NCBI GenBank assembly: GCA_026770025.1
Contig: JAMXDE010000051.1
Coordinates: 124,001 to 188,000 of the forward strand
Direction of reading: 5' to 3'
Length of the DNA: 64,000 nt
DNA from: Craspedostauros australis
Taxonomy: Eukaryota; Bacillariophyta; Bacillariophyceae; Mastogloiales; Achnanthaceae
The translations under genes were made by a program, and so were the position numbers. Each line of letters begins with the position of its first letter. Position 1 is the stretch's first letter. The notes beneath the pieces are model-generated. The model made no database searches, was not told the origin of the DNA, and saw only the letters and a program-made list of their open reading frames with translations. This document shows positions 33,563 through 44,315 of this stretch, one piece after another.

Positions 33563-35317
33563 ATGACCGACAGCTCCCAAGACCAACACATTGTTCACCG
33601 CCTGGCTTCGACTGCGTCTGATGTGCTGTTGCTTTCGTCTGCGTACGGACTGCCCGTGCCATCATGGGCAACGACAGCCATCGCGATGAGCAATGGAAAC
33701 TCCAACATCTTGCATCGCTCATCTTCCGTGCACAATGCAACAGACGGAGGTGGCAACCACGGTGCAAACAACAATGGCAACGATCATGACAGCAGAACCA
33801 GCGCAGATGAATTCATGGGCTTCATTCCCTTGTTGCAAAAGCTCGTCATCTACTGGAGCATAGCCATGGTGATCCTCTCGACATCCGTGTTGTCCTACGG
33901 ACTGTTCTACATCATTGTGATGCCATCCCACGACATCACGATGCCACTCTACTTCGATTACACTGGGATGTCCACCCATCCAACTGAACATCATCTCGTG
34001 CAACAACGGTGGTTGGAGCTGCAGCAGAAACAGATGCAGATGCAGATACAGGAGGATGGAAAGCATCAACTGGAGAATGAGCTGGTACAAGAATGCAAAC
34101 AAAATGAGACAGATATCGCCATCAATCATGATGGCAACAGCAGCAAGAGCAATCACGAGGCTTGCGTCAAGTCGCAACAGGAGACAGTCTCCCACTCATC
34201 GCCATCGCATGAGCAAGCTCAAGCTCAAACTCAAGCCCAAGCACAACCTCAGATGCCACCGCAGAACCAAATACCCAATCTTTCAGTCGATCAGCGGCGT
34301 ACCTTGCAACAATCGCCTTGGGCGGCTGCCGACCTTTTCACCAAGCACACGCAATGGGAACCATACCTTGACGGCCACCACCCCAAACCACAATCTCGCT
34401 CCGTGTTGAAGGCAAACCAACCGTACACCATCGAAATCGCGCTGGAACTTCCAGAATCGCTGACCAACCAAGAGTTGGGCATCTTCGGTGTGCACGTGAC
34501 ATTGCAATCCGCAAATGGAACGACCCTGGCAACATCTGTGCGATCCACGCAACACCCGCACGAAAGTGACTGGATATCGCTGATTCGAAAATGGACGCTG
34601 CTGGTGCCACATCTCGTCGGTGCCATCCCAGAAACTCGAACCATCGTGATCCCGTCATATCATTACGTCATGGAACGAAAGCAGCATCCGTTACGGTACA
34701 TCACTGTTCGGTTAGTGAGCAGAACAAACCGGCGACGACGGACACAGCGCGCAAGCTCTCCAACAGCGTCGATAGAATGGACAACGTCTCACGATGACGA
34801 TCTCTACAATGACGATGTGCAAGTCAGCGCAGCCCACGTCCGTATTGGAAGAGAGCTGAAGCCATACCAGTACGTTCTGAAGCACTGGTTCTTCACGTGT
34901 GCGATGATTGGTATCAGCGCCATCTTCGTATTCCAATCCACCTCTGTAACCCTGCTGATGTATCTGTGGGAACGCCGACGGCAAGGTCTTGAAGAAAGAG
35001 CCAGCGATGCTTCGCTTCAACTGGAACTGGATGGATCGTTAGATTTTAATGGCGACAACAATGGTGGGGTTGAGGAACATGATGACACTGATGATGGACC
35101 CTGGTTGAGCACCTTGGTGGATGGGGCGCAGGCGTCGCCAGAGCCACAGTCGCAGTCGCAGGTGGATGCCGTAGTCGGTGAGGATGCCAACAGTACCAAT
35201 GGCCAAAACACCGACGGTGATACGACCAGCCCTGATGTCGACCCCGATGTCCACCCCAATGCTGACGCTGAAACCTCCCCTCGAAGCGAGTCTCCAGCAA
35301 TCATTGTGGATGAATAG
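33563..35317 (+). CDS. BSCL2: Seipin (lipid-droplet biogenesis protein)
   Basis: A 584-aa single-exon ER membrane protein. TM1 lies at about 89-119, ending in a PSHDI..PLYFDY segment typical of seipins. The lumenal beta-sandwich core is at about 280-440: KANQPYTIEIALELPES, N..LGIFGV, L.S.NGT.LA.S, VPSY...ME, PLRYITVRL, then VRIGRELKPYQ. TM2 is at about 440-470 (WFFTCAMIGISAIF). The C terminus is a 115-aa acidic cytosolic tail. Between TM1 and the beta-sandwich sits a Gln/Met/His-rich, low-complexity lumenal stretch (about 145-260) that is longer than in animal seipins. Seipin oligomers shape nascent lipid droplets at ER-droplet contacts. The start is the first ATG of the frame; a second Met at residue 42 is possible. 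A miniature LTR element has inserted 53 bp after the stop. Confidence 0.92.
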   Translation: MTDSSQDQHIVHRLASTASDVLLLSSAYGLPVPSWATTAIAMSNGNSNILHRSSSVHNATDGGGNHGANNNGNDHDSRTSADEFMGFIPLLQKLVIYWSIAMVILSTSVLSYGLFYIIVMPSHDITMPLYFDYTGMSTHPTEHHLVQQRWLELQQKQMQMQIQEDGKHQLENELVQECKQNETDIAINHDGNSSKSNHEACVKSQQETVSHSSPSHEQAQAQTQAQAQPQMPPQNQIPNLSVDQRRTLQQSPWAAADLFTKHTQWEPYLDGHHPKPQSRSVLKANQPYTIEIALELPESLTNQELGIFGVHVTLQSANGTTLATSVRSTQHPHESDWISLIRKWTLLVPHLVGAIPETRTIVIPSYHYVMERKQHPLRYITVRLVSRTNRRRRTQRASSPTASIEWTTSHDDDLYNDDVQVSAAHVRIGRELKPYQYVLKHWFFTCAMIGISAIFVFQSTSVTLLMYLWERRRQGLEERASDASLQLELDGSLDFNGDNNGGVEEHDDTDDGPWLSTLVDGAQASPEPQSQSQVDAVVGEDANSTNGQNTDGDTTSPDVDPDVHPNADAETSPRSESPAIIVDE

Positions 35318-35364
35318 GTCTATTGTTGGATCGTTGGCAAGACTTCGTCGTTGGGAGCGACGGG

Positions 35365-35370
35365 AGACAC
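35365..35370. repeat. Target-site duplication, left copy (AGACAC)
   Basis: Six bases directly before the left terminal repeat. They match 35728-35733 directly after the right one. Confidence 0.8.
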
Positions 35371-35463
35371 TGTCGCGACATGGGTTATAAGCGTTAATTT
35401 CTTGTGTTCATGCAGGGCGTGGACTGGCTCCGTGGTTCGATTCCGCAGCGCGCTATTTTAACA
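35371..35463. repeat. Left LTR of the miniature element (93 bp)
   Basis: Starts TGTCGCGACA and ends TTTTAACA. By eye it is identical to the right copy across all 93 bases. Confidence 0.9.
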
Positions 35464-35634
35464 TGGTAGCGTGGCCTAAGGTTCGATTCCGTCGGCTGGT
35501 ACCCACCCCTGCTACAAAAACACACAGAAACACCCGAAACTTGCCGACTGCCTACAGCGGCAGTATAAAGATAGAGTGTGGGGGGTCCTCATGATAGGGG
35601 GGCTCAAGGGCATGAATCCAAGAATTAGGGAGGG

Positions 35635-35727
35635 TGTCGCGACATGGGTTATAAGCGTTAATTTCTTGTGTTCATGCAGGGCGTGGACTGGCTCCGTGGT
35701 TCGATTCCGCAGCGCGCTATTTTAACA
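35635..35727. repeat. Right LTR of the miniature element (93 bp)
   Basis: Identical to 35371-35463. It is preceded by the purine run AGGGAGGG and followed by AGACAC. Confidence 0.9.
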
Positions 35728-35733
35728 AGACAC
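35728..35733. repeat. Target-site duplication, right copy (AGACAC)
   Basis: Matches 35365-35370. Confidence 0.8.
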
Positions 35734-36542
35734 ATGGTTCGAAATTCTCCATTTGAGAACATCACGCTTTGCGCTCGCGCCGTGAGTCGCCCACCCTATC
35801 ATGCTCCGCCGTGTGCAAGCTCTACTCTGCCCCACTTGAGCATGCACCATTCCATTCTCATGCTGAATCGTCAAGGTGAGAAGGCGCGCTTCATCGATGA
35901 ATCACTTTTTGTTGGGATGCCAACGGATCTTTCGCAGTTGGGGCACGGTCAGAGATATAGGAACATAGAAAGCGTTGCCGGTGGTGCATGAACGGCAGAA
36001 CAACCTCCGCAACTTGGGACAAGGACGACAATTTCAGTGGCGATGGCTTGATCATCTCGACAACAAGCGAGATCGCCTTGCACTGATGAAGTATCACATG
36101 TACATACCACATAGTAAGATACCGTCGAGATATTGATAACTTTTAGCGCACGCCTCAAAGCAGTCGAAGACGTGCGCTCGTCTGACGACCCGCTTGTACT
36201 TCCGCTCCTTCTCCTGCTATTTTGGTGCGTACGCACGTTACACTACAGATGGACATCGCAAAGTTGATGATGCGAGACCATGAATCTGGTGTCCAACCAT
36301 GCAAAAGCGCGAGCATCACCCAAAGATCAAAACCTGAGATCTGTTTTCCTGTCTATCTCTGCTGCTCATGTGTGCAGATGAATGGTTGATGAATGGTGAT
36401 TGCAGGTTTGACTTATATTGCGGTATGTGGACATGCAACACGATGACTAACATTAGTGATTCCACTTCCATCTGACCAACGGGTCAAGTCCTTGGTCCTC
36501 TATTCCACATGTAATAGGTACATACTAAATCATACTCCTGCA
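35734..36542. other. Intergenic region without a supported gene
   Basis: This lies between the miniature LTR element and the 3' end of the first CRAL-TRIO/DUF6824 gene. Short frames only; nothing is recognised. Confidence 0.5.
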
Positions 36543-38847
36543 TCAAAAATGCTTCTTTCGAGAGATGGGCTTGGTTGATTTGCTTGATTTCGATGGTGCT
36601 CGCCTCGTCCGTTTCTTCGTTGCTGGCGGCAATCTCCCATCTCTTCTTGCCCGAAGGAGATCCATCTCACGCTTCTTGCGGAAGCCATGCGCGGCCTTGT
36701 CCAGTGCTTCCACGTAGGTGGCCTCGACCCAACAGCCTGTCTCCTTGCACTGCTTGAGGAAACGGCTCTTTCGTTCTTGCATCTTGCGCACCAGCTTTTC
36801 AGCGACGTCCAGCTTGGACCACCTTGGTGCTTTGTCATACTCGTCGAACATATCAGCAATGACTGCCTTCATGTACTGATTGCCGGAGTGCTCTTGAAAC
36901 GGCTTTCCACGTCCCATCAGAATGTCAACTTCAGTTGGACTGCAACTTGGACGAATGCTGTTGCTTTCAATTGGATCAGCCGCCTCGAGTGGTAGCAATG
37001 AAGGAGGTTTTGGCAGCTGTGACGGCGGCAGTGGTGGCATTGACGGCTGTGGCGACACCTGCCTTGGCGAAGTTGAGAAAGTTGGTGATTCAATATCATT
37101 CTTGACTGCAGTTTCCGGGATATCTCCATACAATTCTGCTAGTTGGAGATCTACAGCAGTATTGTTGCCCTCTCCTTCAGCGTCTTGGACGACTTGCATC
37201 TCCGCTACGTCATTGGCACCATTGCGCTCAGGATGATCGTAGGGGACAGAGGAATCATCCCCGTTTCTCATCTGCGTGGTCATTGCGGTTCGGTAGGCCT
37301 CCAACGCTCTGCGTTGCATCATCCAAGCACTGGCTCCGACCATTTTGAGCATCCCCCCGGCATCGAATGGCAAGACCTGAGGTGACACACCGTGCGAAGA
37401 GAGGCTCTTGATGTTATCAGCCAGCGTACCGAAGAATGGCTTGAATCGGTGGCGAGTATGACGGGCCAGCGAGAGCTGAAAGATGTCTACCATGGCCCTC
37501 ATCTCCTTCGTATCGTCTGATAGGAGGTACATCCTCTTCACGTTCACCGGTGTGATCGTGATGGTCTGCGCGCAAATGTACATGTTCAGCCGTTGTTTTT
37601 GCGTTACATTTGGCATCATCTTGTCCAGGTCATGCACCATCACTACTCCGTTCTTCTGTGCGTCGACGTCTTCCACAACCGTCATGGCTGCATAAAACAG
37701 GGCCCGGGCATTCGCCAAGGTGTCGAACATGCTCGGGACGAACTCTGTCGCTGCGATTATGCGACCTCTATGAGCATCCTTGCATGGAAGCGGTTGTACA
37801 TTCCCAGCTTCCAGCAGAGCGATCGCTCCTGGGCACAGATCGGACAGCAGCACGTCTCTGCCGAGCACATGCGGACCGAACAAGTGCAGCTTGGCATCGC
37901 ACCAGGCGATCAATCGCATCGCGGCTTTGTATGAGTCGAAGGAGGTGCAACGCAGGAACTTGAGGCGCAGGTCCGTGTCTTCGATGTAGGCTTGATCCGT
38001 CTGCCTGGCGATGTTGTAGGCGGTCGTGTTGCTGGTCGCCATGGCCAGCTCCATCTCCATGTCGTCGAGCTTGGCGCTCAGGAACTCGGGGGTCTCCTCG
38101 CAGGGAGTGGAGCCCCCGGTGATATCCTCATGTATGTGCGTGCGTTCTTCGGATGACATCGCGTGCAGCTCTTGCGCGATGATATCAAGGACCTTGAATG
38201 TGTTCAAGATGTCCTCGTTGGTCAACCTTGTGGTTTGCTGCGCATCTGCTCCTATTGCGGCGTTCACAAATGTGTCTGCGCAAGCAGGATTGCTGTGGTC
38301 AGTATCCTCATTCGGTTTCCCGATCTGGGCATGAAGAGAGAGAGAGAGAGACGACGACGACGACGACGACGACGATGGATTGTGAGCTGTTTCAACCCTG
38401 CGGTTTCGTCGATGTTTTTCTCGTGAATGTGCTTGCGGTCTGCAACCTCAGTTTTCGACCGCTGTTGTGGTTGCATCTGTCAGTATGCGCGTCTGCGCTC
38501 GTGAATTTTACAGACGCGTCCTGTGGGATGTCGAAAACATCCATGAGGTGGGGAATCATCATCAATAGTCGCACGCAAGTGCTCACCTTTCCATCATCGT
38601 CACTAGCAGTACTGTCGCCGTGGTTACATTTGCAGCGGCCGCCAGTCTCTGAGTTGAGGCCTGATCCGAATTCAACAATTCCATTGCCAAGCATGTGACC
38701 ACTCTGCTCGCCCTCTTCGGCATCGTCATGGGATGGAAAGCAGGTTTTTAAGAAAGAGCAGTCTGGTAAGAAGAGATCATCATTATCGACGCAAAGCGCG
38801 ACCTGCTCATCGAGTTGCTGCCACTCGTCGTCGGAGAAGATGTTCAT
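36543..38847 (-). CDS. CRAL-TRIO-like / DUF6824 fusion protein, copy A
   Basis: Two exons, complement(36543..38324, 38587..38847), give 680 aa; the phase-0 intron runs GTGAGC...CATGCCCAG. Exon 1 is an acidic 87-aa leader (IFSDDEWQQLDEQ). A SEC14/CRAL-TRIO-like lobe follows at about 207-407: LRLKFLRC.SFD..AA, LFG...L.RDV.L.DL, ALFY..MT.VED...QKNGVV, RHRFKPFFGT..., and a G-SPQVLP end. This pattern is widespread in diatom proteins. A Pro-rich linker leads to DUF6824 at about 551-640 (VDILMGRGKPFQEHSGN, RFLK, GCW.E) and a basic tail. CRAL-TRIO folds bind lipids; DUF6824 is a stramenopile-enriched, possibly DNA-binding domain of unknown role. The start was chosen by alignment to copy B. Lipid-responsive regulation is only a hypothesis. 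Confidence 0.85.
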
Positions 38848-39205
38848 GGTGAAAGTGTCGGCCTCAGTGCCTGCGGTCGTGGCTGATGTTTGGGCGGAAC
38901 TCTGACGTGTGTGTCTGATGCTTGAAGTGATGTTGTAAGTATACCAGTAATGCGCAAACCTGAGCTGAGAAGAAGTGAGCTGAACTGAACTGGCTGCATC
39001 CGGTTCCATGGCAGGAGTGCAGCAAAACGTCAGCTTTGCAAAAGCTGCGTAGTTGTCGTTGCTTGTGATGCTGGGAAGGGTTTCACGTGGGGACTGGCGT
39101 AGAGCTGATACTGCGTATTGCTCATACTGCGTATTGCTGATGTGTGGTACGAGTACATGCTTCAAGTTTGTTCCGAGTGAAGTTCGCTCCCGTGGCTAAA
39201 CGCTG
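36580..39205. repeat. Segmental duplication, unit A
   Basis: The gene body, intron and upstream flank of copy A align with 42140-44640. The 3' edge lies just inside the last codons, where the two C termini diverge. The upstream edge is fuzzy, with TGCTTC..GTTTGTTCCGA shared near 39160 and 44590. Confidence 0.8.
38335..38350. repeat. (AG)8 tract forming a splice-acceptor pyrimidine tract
   Basis: On the minus (sense) strand this is a CT run ending 10 nt before the CCCAG acceptor of copy A, preceded by TCG triplets. Copy B has a shorter run in the same place. Confidence 0.85.
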
Positions 39206-42101
39206 GGTAGGTTCCATTATCATGTTCTTGTGTGGCGTTGCCGCGGGATTCTTCGAGCACGTGGTCGAACCAGAGGCAATGACTGAGACACGAGCAGGTC
39301 TTCGTTGGTGCGGATACTCGTACGTACAAGTACGCGTGTTCGCAATATCCCCTCTTCCCAGTGTTGGGATGTTGAGCAGATCGTGCCCGCGCGAGCCGGG
39401 GAGATGGCTCTACTCTACTCCACCGCGCAGTGTCTGTTTGAGTACGCAAATTATGAGGCGTCGCGACTATTCGTGGTACTCGTGCCTGCGGCATTGAATT
39501 GATGTCGTACCAACGTTCTGGTATTTACCGTGCAGTTTTGCGCATGGCCACTCCGCAGCTTCTCGCACAACGCGAGGCACACTCCATGGAACAGTTTCGA
39601 AAACGTTCTATGGAGTGGTGCGCCAGCGAATTCCTGAACGATGAACACTCGCGAGACAGAAGATTGCGAGGAACGAAAGGTGCATGAGGAACCATTGAAT
39701 TCCACTAGCTGCTCGAAGGGGAGAAAAGAATTCCAAGATGCGAGGGCCATGACCTCGAGATATTAGCAGAGAGCCAGCTATTTCAATACTCGTTTGCTGG
39801 AGTAGTCGGCTGTTCGAGTAACCTATTGTTGTACAATAGCAGAGTATGGTGCACCCGCGTGCTGATGAAAATGCTAAACAGAAGATGAAGGAATGTATTA
39901 CATAATATCTGTAGCATTCCATTCCATTACATTGTACTTGTTTTGAAGACGGGTGAGAGGTATTGCATGTAGCTATCAAGTTCTCTCTCTCTCTCTCTCT
40001 CCCGGAGCGGCTCTGTCGAGCATTATCTTGTTGAGGATGGCAGCATGATAGGATGACGGCGCAGCACAAGAATTGGGCCGGGACCGTTTCTCCTCGTAGT
40101 GGCATGGTATGAGTGCGACACTTTTGAGATTGAGGCATTCAAGTTGCCGAGAAGGTTCGAGATTGCAAGGCAATTGGTGTCGACGAAGTGTCTCGCAGTG
40201 CGGAGTGAAGTAAAATCCTCACAGAGCGATCATCCTTTCCAACTGCTCACGATTCTATGATGGCTGTTCAAATAATGACCACCGGTGTCGGGTGTACTCG
40301 GCACGGGCGGAGTTGCTCTGCGTATTTGCAGATCTGCAAAGATGTGAGCCAACAATGATTTCGCCTCGTATCTATCCAGAATGAGATCTGACTTCGCCAT
40401 GTCCGCGAATAGAAAGCTGGTACACTCGCGCATAGACGGCGTCCAGTGCAGTCCAATAGAGTCGCGCGCTGCGTTGTGCTTCTCTATACGCTATGCAAGG
40501 TCCCACCTGATCACGTGTGTCAGGTTGGTACTTGATGTGATCGCACCCCCGTCGCAGAGTCCTGTGCGTTGTGCGCTCTTGCATCTTGTATGCCATCGCA
40601 CAAATTGTGATGTATGCAACCGCCTCCAACCTCATTCATGGTTGCTTTTTTCAGCAAGGTTGTGCCATGCGATAATGCTGTCGTCAGGGGCATCTCGCGA
40701 CTGCCTGTGCTGAATGCGCGAGGGCCGAGATTCCTCGTCGCGTGGTGAAGCGGGGCTCCTCAGAGTCTGTTCGTGACCTTCCATGCACATGCCAATGAGT
40801 GTCGCTTTTGCGTTCGCTCTCGGCTTCTCATCTGCTGGTTTCCGTCCTTCTCGTTGCCTCTGGAAATGACGCCATTGGTCGCAGATGACGAAGGAAGGAT
40901 CCGAGTGATCAAGACGGGACGAAGAATGGACTGTTCTCAGTTGTCGTCTGGTCCCCGATCTGACTCGTCAAAGGGGTGCACCGTGCTCTTGACCGATGAA
41001 CATCATTCTCCAAGCCATTGGGTGATGTCGTCGCACATGCTGGTGCAGCCGTCACATTGATGTGATCACGTGAAGTTGTCATTGTCGTTTTGCGTCGTCG
41101 GGAGTTTTGTGTCTTTCCCTCTGTTCTGTCCAGTTTGCTCACTTTTCCTGTGATCCACGGAAATTGTTCCCTCCGACTCTGTTCCGTTTTGTTCTTCGTT
41201 TTGGGACGGCTCAATCTGCGCTTCCACTGCCAACCAGCATGGAACTATTGAGCGCTGCAAGGACATGTGTTGATCTGTCATCAATGCAACAGCAAGGTGT
41301 CACTACAGTTACGTCCTGACGAGACGGACTCATTCCACTCGTCTGGATATAACGAGCTAGATGACCAGCGCGAGTCTGGAGTAGCATGATTGTGCTTCGG
41401 GATGAACGTCTGGGGCGGACAAAGAATCGTTGGGATGTGCTCTCTTTAATCTGTTTCCCAAATGATGTTGAGAGAGGTATTGGGTAGATGTTTCCTCCCT
41501 CATTATGCGTATCGTTGAGTAGCTCACTCTATACAGTGGTGCTTCTCTCATCCGAGGTCATCAGACGTTCAGATATGGTCTTGGTTTGACCCATACGTTA
41601 GGTCTGGAATAATAACGGACATTCACGAACAGCGTTTGTTGGAACTTCGTCGAAGCTCCTCGAATAGAATTTGGTTTGTGTGTCCCGTATTCGTCTCAAC
41701 CATATGGTATTGTCATTTGCTGCAAGGGTGTCCCGATGAGTGGTTGTATATTGTCATGAGGTCGTGACTCCAGTGACTTGGCTGGACCTACCAAAGTACG
41801 AACACGAAACATAACATTGATGGGTCGCCACTGGCACGGTGAGCTCAATGGGAATAGGTACGCGCAGGGTAGAGCTAGGACATGCGTCTCCAGCCGCTGC
41901 ACCAGTAATGAAGCTCCCATTCAAGGTTCACTCCGCCACGATCATAACAATGACTTCAACATGACTTTTACCCTAGTTTTTCAGTCTTGGTACTTGTGTG
42001 CGCACAATACTCGCATGGACCTGAAGGAAGCCATCTCCATCCAATCAACGGATCGTTCCTGTGATGTTCCACTCTGTGCACGCACAGATCGTATCTTGTC
42101 A
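38848..42101. other. Intergenic region between the duplicated genes
   Basis: Apart from about 350 bp of duplicated upstream flank at the left end, nothing is recognised. A CT tract lies at 39982-40001. Open frames of 60-180 codons on both strands show no domain. Confidence 0.5.
39982..40001. repeat. (TC)10 microsatellite
   Basis: Pure TC run in intergenic DNA. Confidence 0.95.
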
Positions 42102-44315
42102 TCATAGACTTCCGTTCAGGGAGGTCACTGCAGCGCGCTTGCTCGATTTCGATGATGCTCGCCTCGTCCGTTTCTTCGTCGCGGGCGGCAGTCTCCCATC
42201 TCTTCTTGCCCGAAGGAGATCCATCTCACGCTTCTTGCGGAAGCCATGCGCGGCCTTGTCCCGTGCTTCCACGAAGGTGACCTCGATCCAACAGCCTGTC
42301 TCCTTGCACTTCTTGAGGAAGCGGCTCTTGCGCTCCTGCATCTTGTGCACCAGGTTTCCAGCGATGTCCAGCTTGGCCCACCTTGGTGCTTTGTCATACT
42401 CGTCGAACATATCAGCAATGACTGCCTTCATGTACTGGTTGCCGGAGTGCTCTTGAAACGGCTTTCCACGTCCCATCAGAATGTCAACTTCAGTTGGACT
42501 GCAACTTGGACGAGTGCTGTCGCTTTCAATTGGATCAGCTGCCACGAGTGGCAGCAATGAAAGAGGTTTTGGCAACTGTGGCGGCGGCAGTGGTGGTATT
42601 GACGGCTGTAGCGAGACCTGCCTTGGCAAAGTTGAGGAAGTTGGTGATTCAATATCATTCTTGACTGCAGTTTCCGGGATATCTCCATACAATTCTGCTA
42701 GTTGGAGATCTACAGCAGTATTGTTGTCCTCTCCTTCAGCGTCTTGGACGACTTGCATCTCCGCTGCGTCATTGGCACCATTGCTCTCAGGATGATCGTG
42801 AGTGACAGAGGTGTCATTCCCGTTTCTCGTCCGCGTGGTCATTGCGGTTCGGCAGGCTTCCAGCGCTCTGCGATACATCATCCAAGCACTGGCTCCGACC
42901 ATTTTGAGCATCCCCCAGTCATTGAATGGCAAGACCTGAGGTGACACGCCGTGCGAAGAGAGACTCTTGATGTTATCAGCCAGCGTACCGAAGAATGGCT
43001 TGAATCGGTGGCGAGTATGACGGGCCAGCGAAAGCTGCAAAATATCTACCATGGCCCTCATCTCCTCCGTATCGTCTGATAGGAGGTACATCCTCTTCAC
43101 GTTCACCGGCGTGATCGTGATGGTCTGCGCACAAATGCACATGTTCATTCGTTGTTTTTGCGTTACATTTGGCATCATCTTGTCCAGTGCATGCACCATA
43201 ACTACTCCGTTCTTCTGTGCGTCGACGTCTTCCACAACCGTCATGGCTGCGTAAAACAGGGCCCGGGCATTCGCCAAGGTGTCGAACATGCTCGGGACGA
43301 ACTCTGTCGCTGCGATTATGCGACCTCCATGAACATCCTTGCATGGAAGCGGTTGTACATTCCCAGCTTCCAGCAGAGCGATCGCTCCTGGGCATAGATC
43401 GGACAGCAGCACGTCTCTGCCGAGCACATGCGGACCGAACAAGTGCAGCTTGGCATCGCACCAGGCGATCAATCGCATTGCGGCTTTGTACGAGTCGAAG
43501 GAGGTGCAGCGCAGGAACTTGAGGCGCAGGTCCGTGTCTTCGATGTAGGCTTGATTCGTCTGCCTGGCGATGTTGTAGGCGGTCGTGTTGCTGGTCGCCA
43601 TGGCCAGCTCCATCTCCATATCGTCGAGCTTGGCGATCAGGAACTCGGGGGTCTCCTCGCAGGGAGTCGAGCTCCCGGTGATATCCTCATGTATGTGCGT
43701 GCGTTCTTCGGGTGACATCGCGTGCAGCTCTTGCGCGATGATATCGAGGACCTTGAATGTGTTCAAGATGTCCTCGTTGGTCAACCTTGTGGTTTGCTGC
43801 GCATCTGCTCCTATTGCGGCGTTCACAAATGTGTCTGCGCAAGCAGGATTGCTGTGGTCAGTATCCTCATTCGGTTTCCCGATCTGGGCATGAAGAGAGA
43901 GAGACGACGACGACGACGACGATGGATTGTGAGCTGTTTCAACCATGCGGTTTGGTTCACAGTCGGCATTGCGGTTGCAACTTCATCCGTACTATTATGG
44001 TAGGCATTTCCGCGGTCGTAGTCGTCATCATGGGCTACGGAGAATCATCGCCATTGCGCAAGTACTCACCTTGCCGTCGTCGTCACGGAGAGTGCTGCCG
44101 CTGAAGTCACAGTTGCAGTTGCTGCTGGTGTCTGAGCCGAGGTCTGATCTGGCTTCAACGATCTCATTGCCAAGCGTGCGAATATCAGGTTCACCATGAC
44201 ATGGAAAGGAGGAGTCTAACATCGAGCAGCTTGTCATGAGGAGCTCATCGTCATCGTCGCAATATGCTAAATACTCATCCAGTTGCTGCCACTCGTCGGC
44301 GGAGAAGATACGCAT
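42102..44315 (-). CDS. CRAL-TRIO-like / DUF6824 fusion protein, copy B
   Basis: Two exons, complement(42102..43883, 44070..44315), give 675 aa; the intron is GTGAGT...CATGCCCAG in phase 0. It has the same architecture as copy A, and exon 2 is exactly the same length (1,782 nt). Exon 2 proteins differ at only scattered residues through the CRAL-TRIO-like and DUF6824 regions. The last ~12 residues are unrelated (RAAVTSLNGSL versus STKPISRKKHF). Exon 1 (82 aa) is much more diverged but keeps IFS.DEWQQLDE at the start and DDDGK at the junction. An in-frame ATG at 44351 adds 12 residues; I chose 44315 because only that Met is shared with copy A. An apparent start at 43946 lies inside the intron and is not used. 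The gene is intact and probably functional. Confidence 0.85.

Larger units (their letters stand above)
35371..35727. mobile_element. Miniature LTR retroelement (TRIM-like), 357 bp
   Basis: Two identical 93-bp direct repeats (35371-35463 and 35635-35727) both start TG and end CA. They flank a 171-bp non-coding interior. The interior opens with TGGTAGCGTGG, in the position and with the TGG start of a tRNA primer-binding site. It ends with an AGGGAGGG purine run directly before the right repeat, as a polypurine tract should. A 6-bp AGACAC duplication flanks the whole element. These five features together define a terminal-repeat retrotransposon in miniature, which must depend on another element's proteins. 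Each repeat also has a TATAAG and a GGTTCGATTCC box, and the interior has a second such box, resembling tRNA B-boxes. It lies in the probable 3' UTR of seipin. Confidence 0.8.

Noticed and set aside
35464-35500. A tRNA gene at the GGTTCGATTCC box
   Set aside because: No acceptor-stem pairing or cloverleaf could be drawn around either box. The TG..CA repeats, purine run and target duplication fit an LTR element better.
38848-39165. Longer N terminus for copy A
   Set aside because: The extra 106 residues have no counterpart in copy B, whose frame is closed shortly upstream of the shared Met.
43884-43946. Start of copy B at an ATG inside the intron
   Set aside because: That segment is the TCG/CT pyrimidine tract before a good CAG acceptor. 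The shared exon 1 in both paralogs gives a better model.
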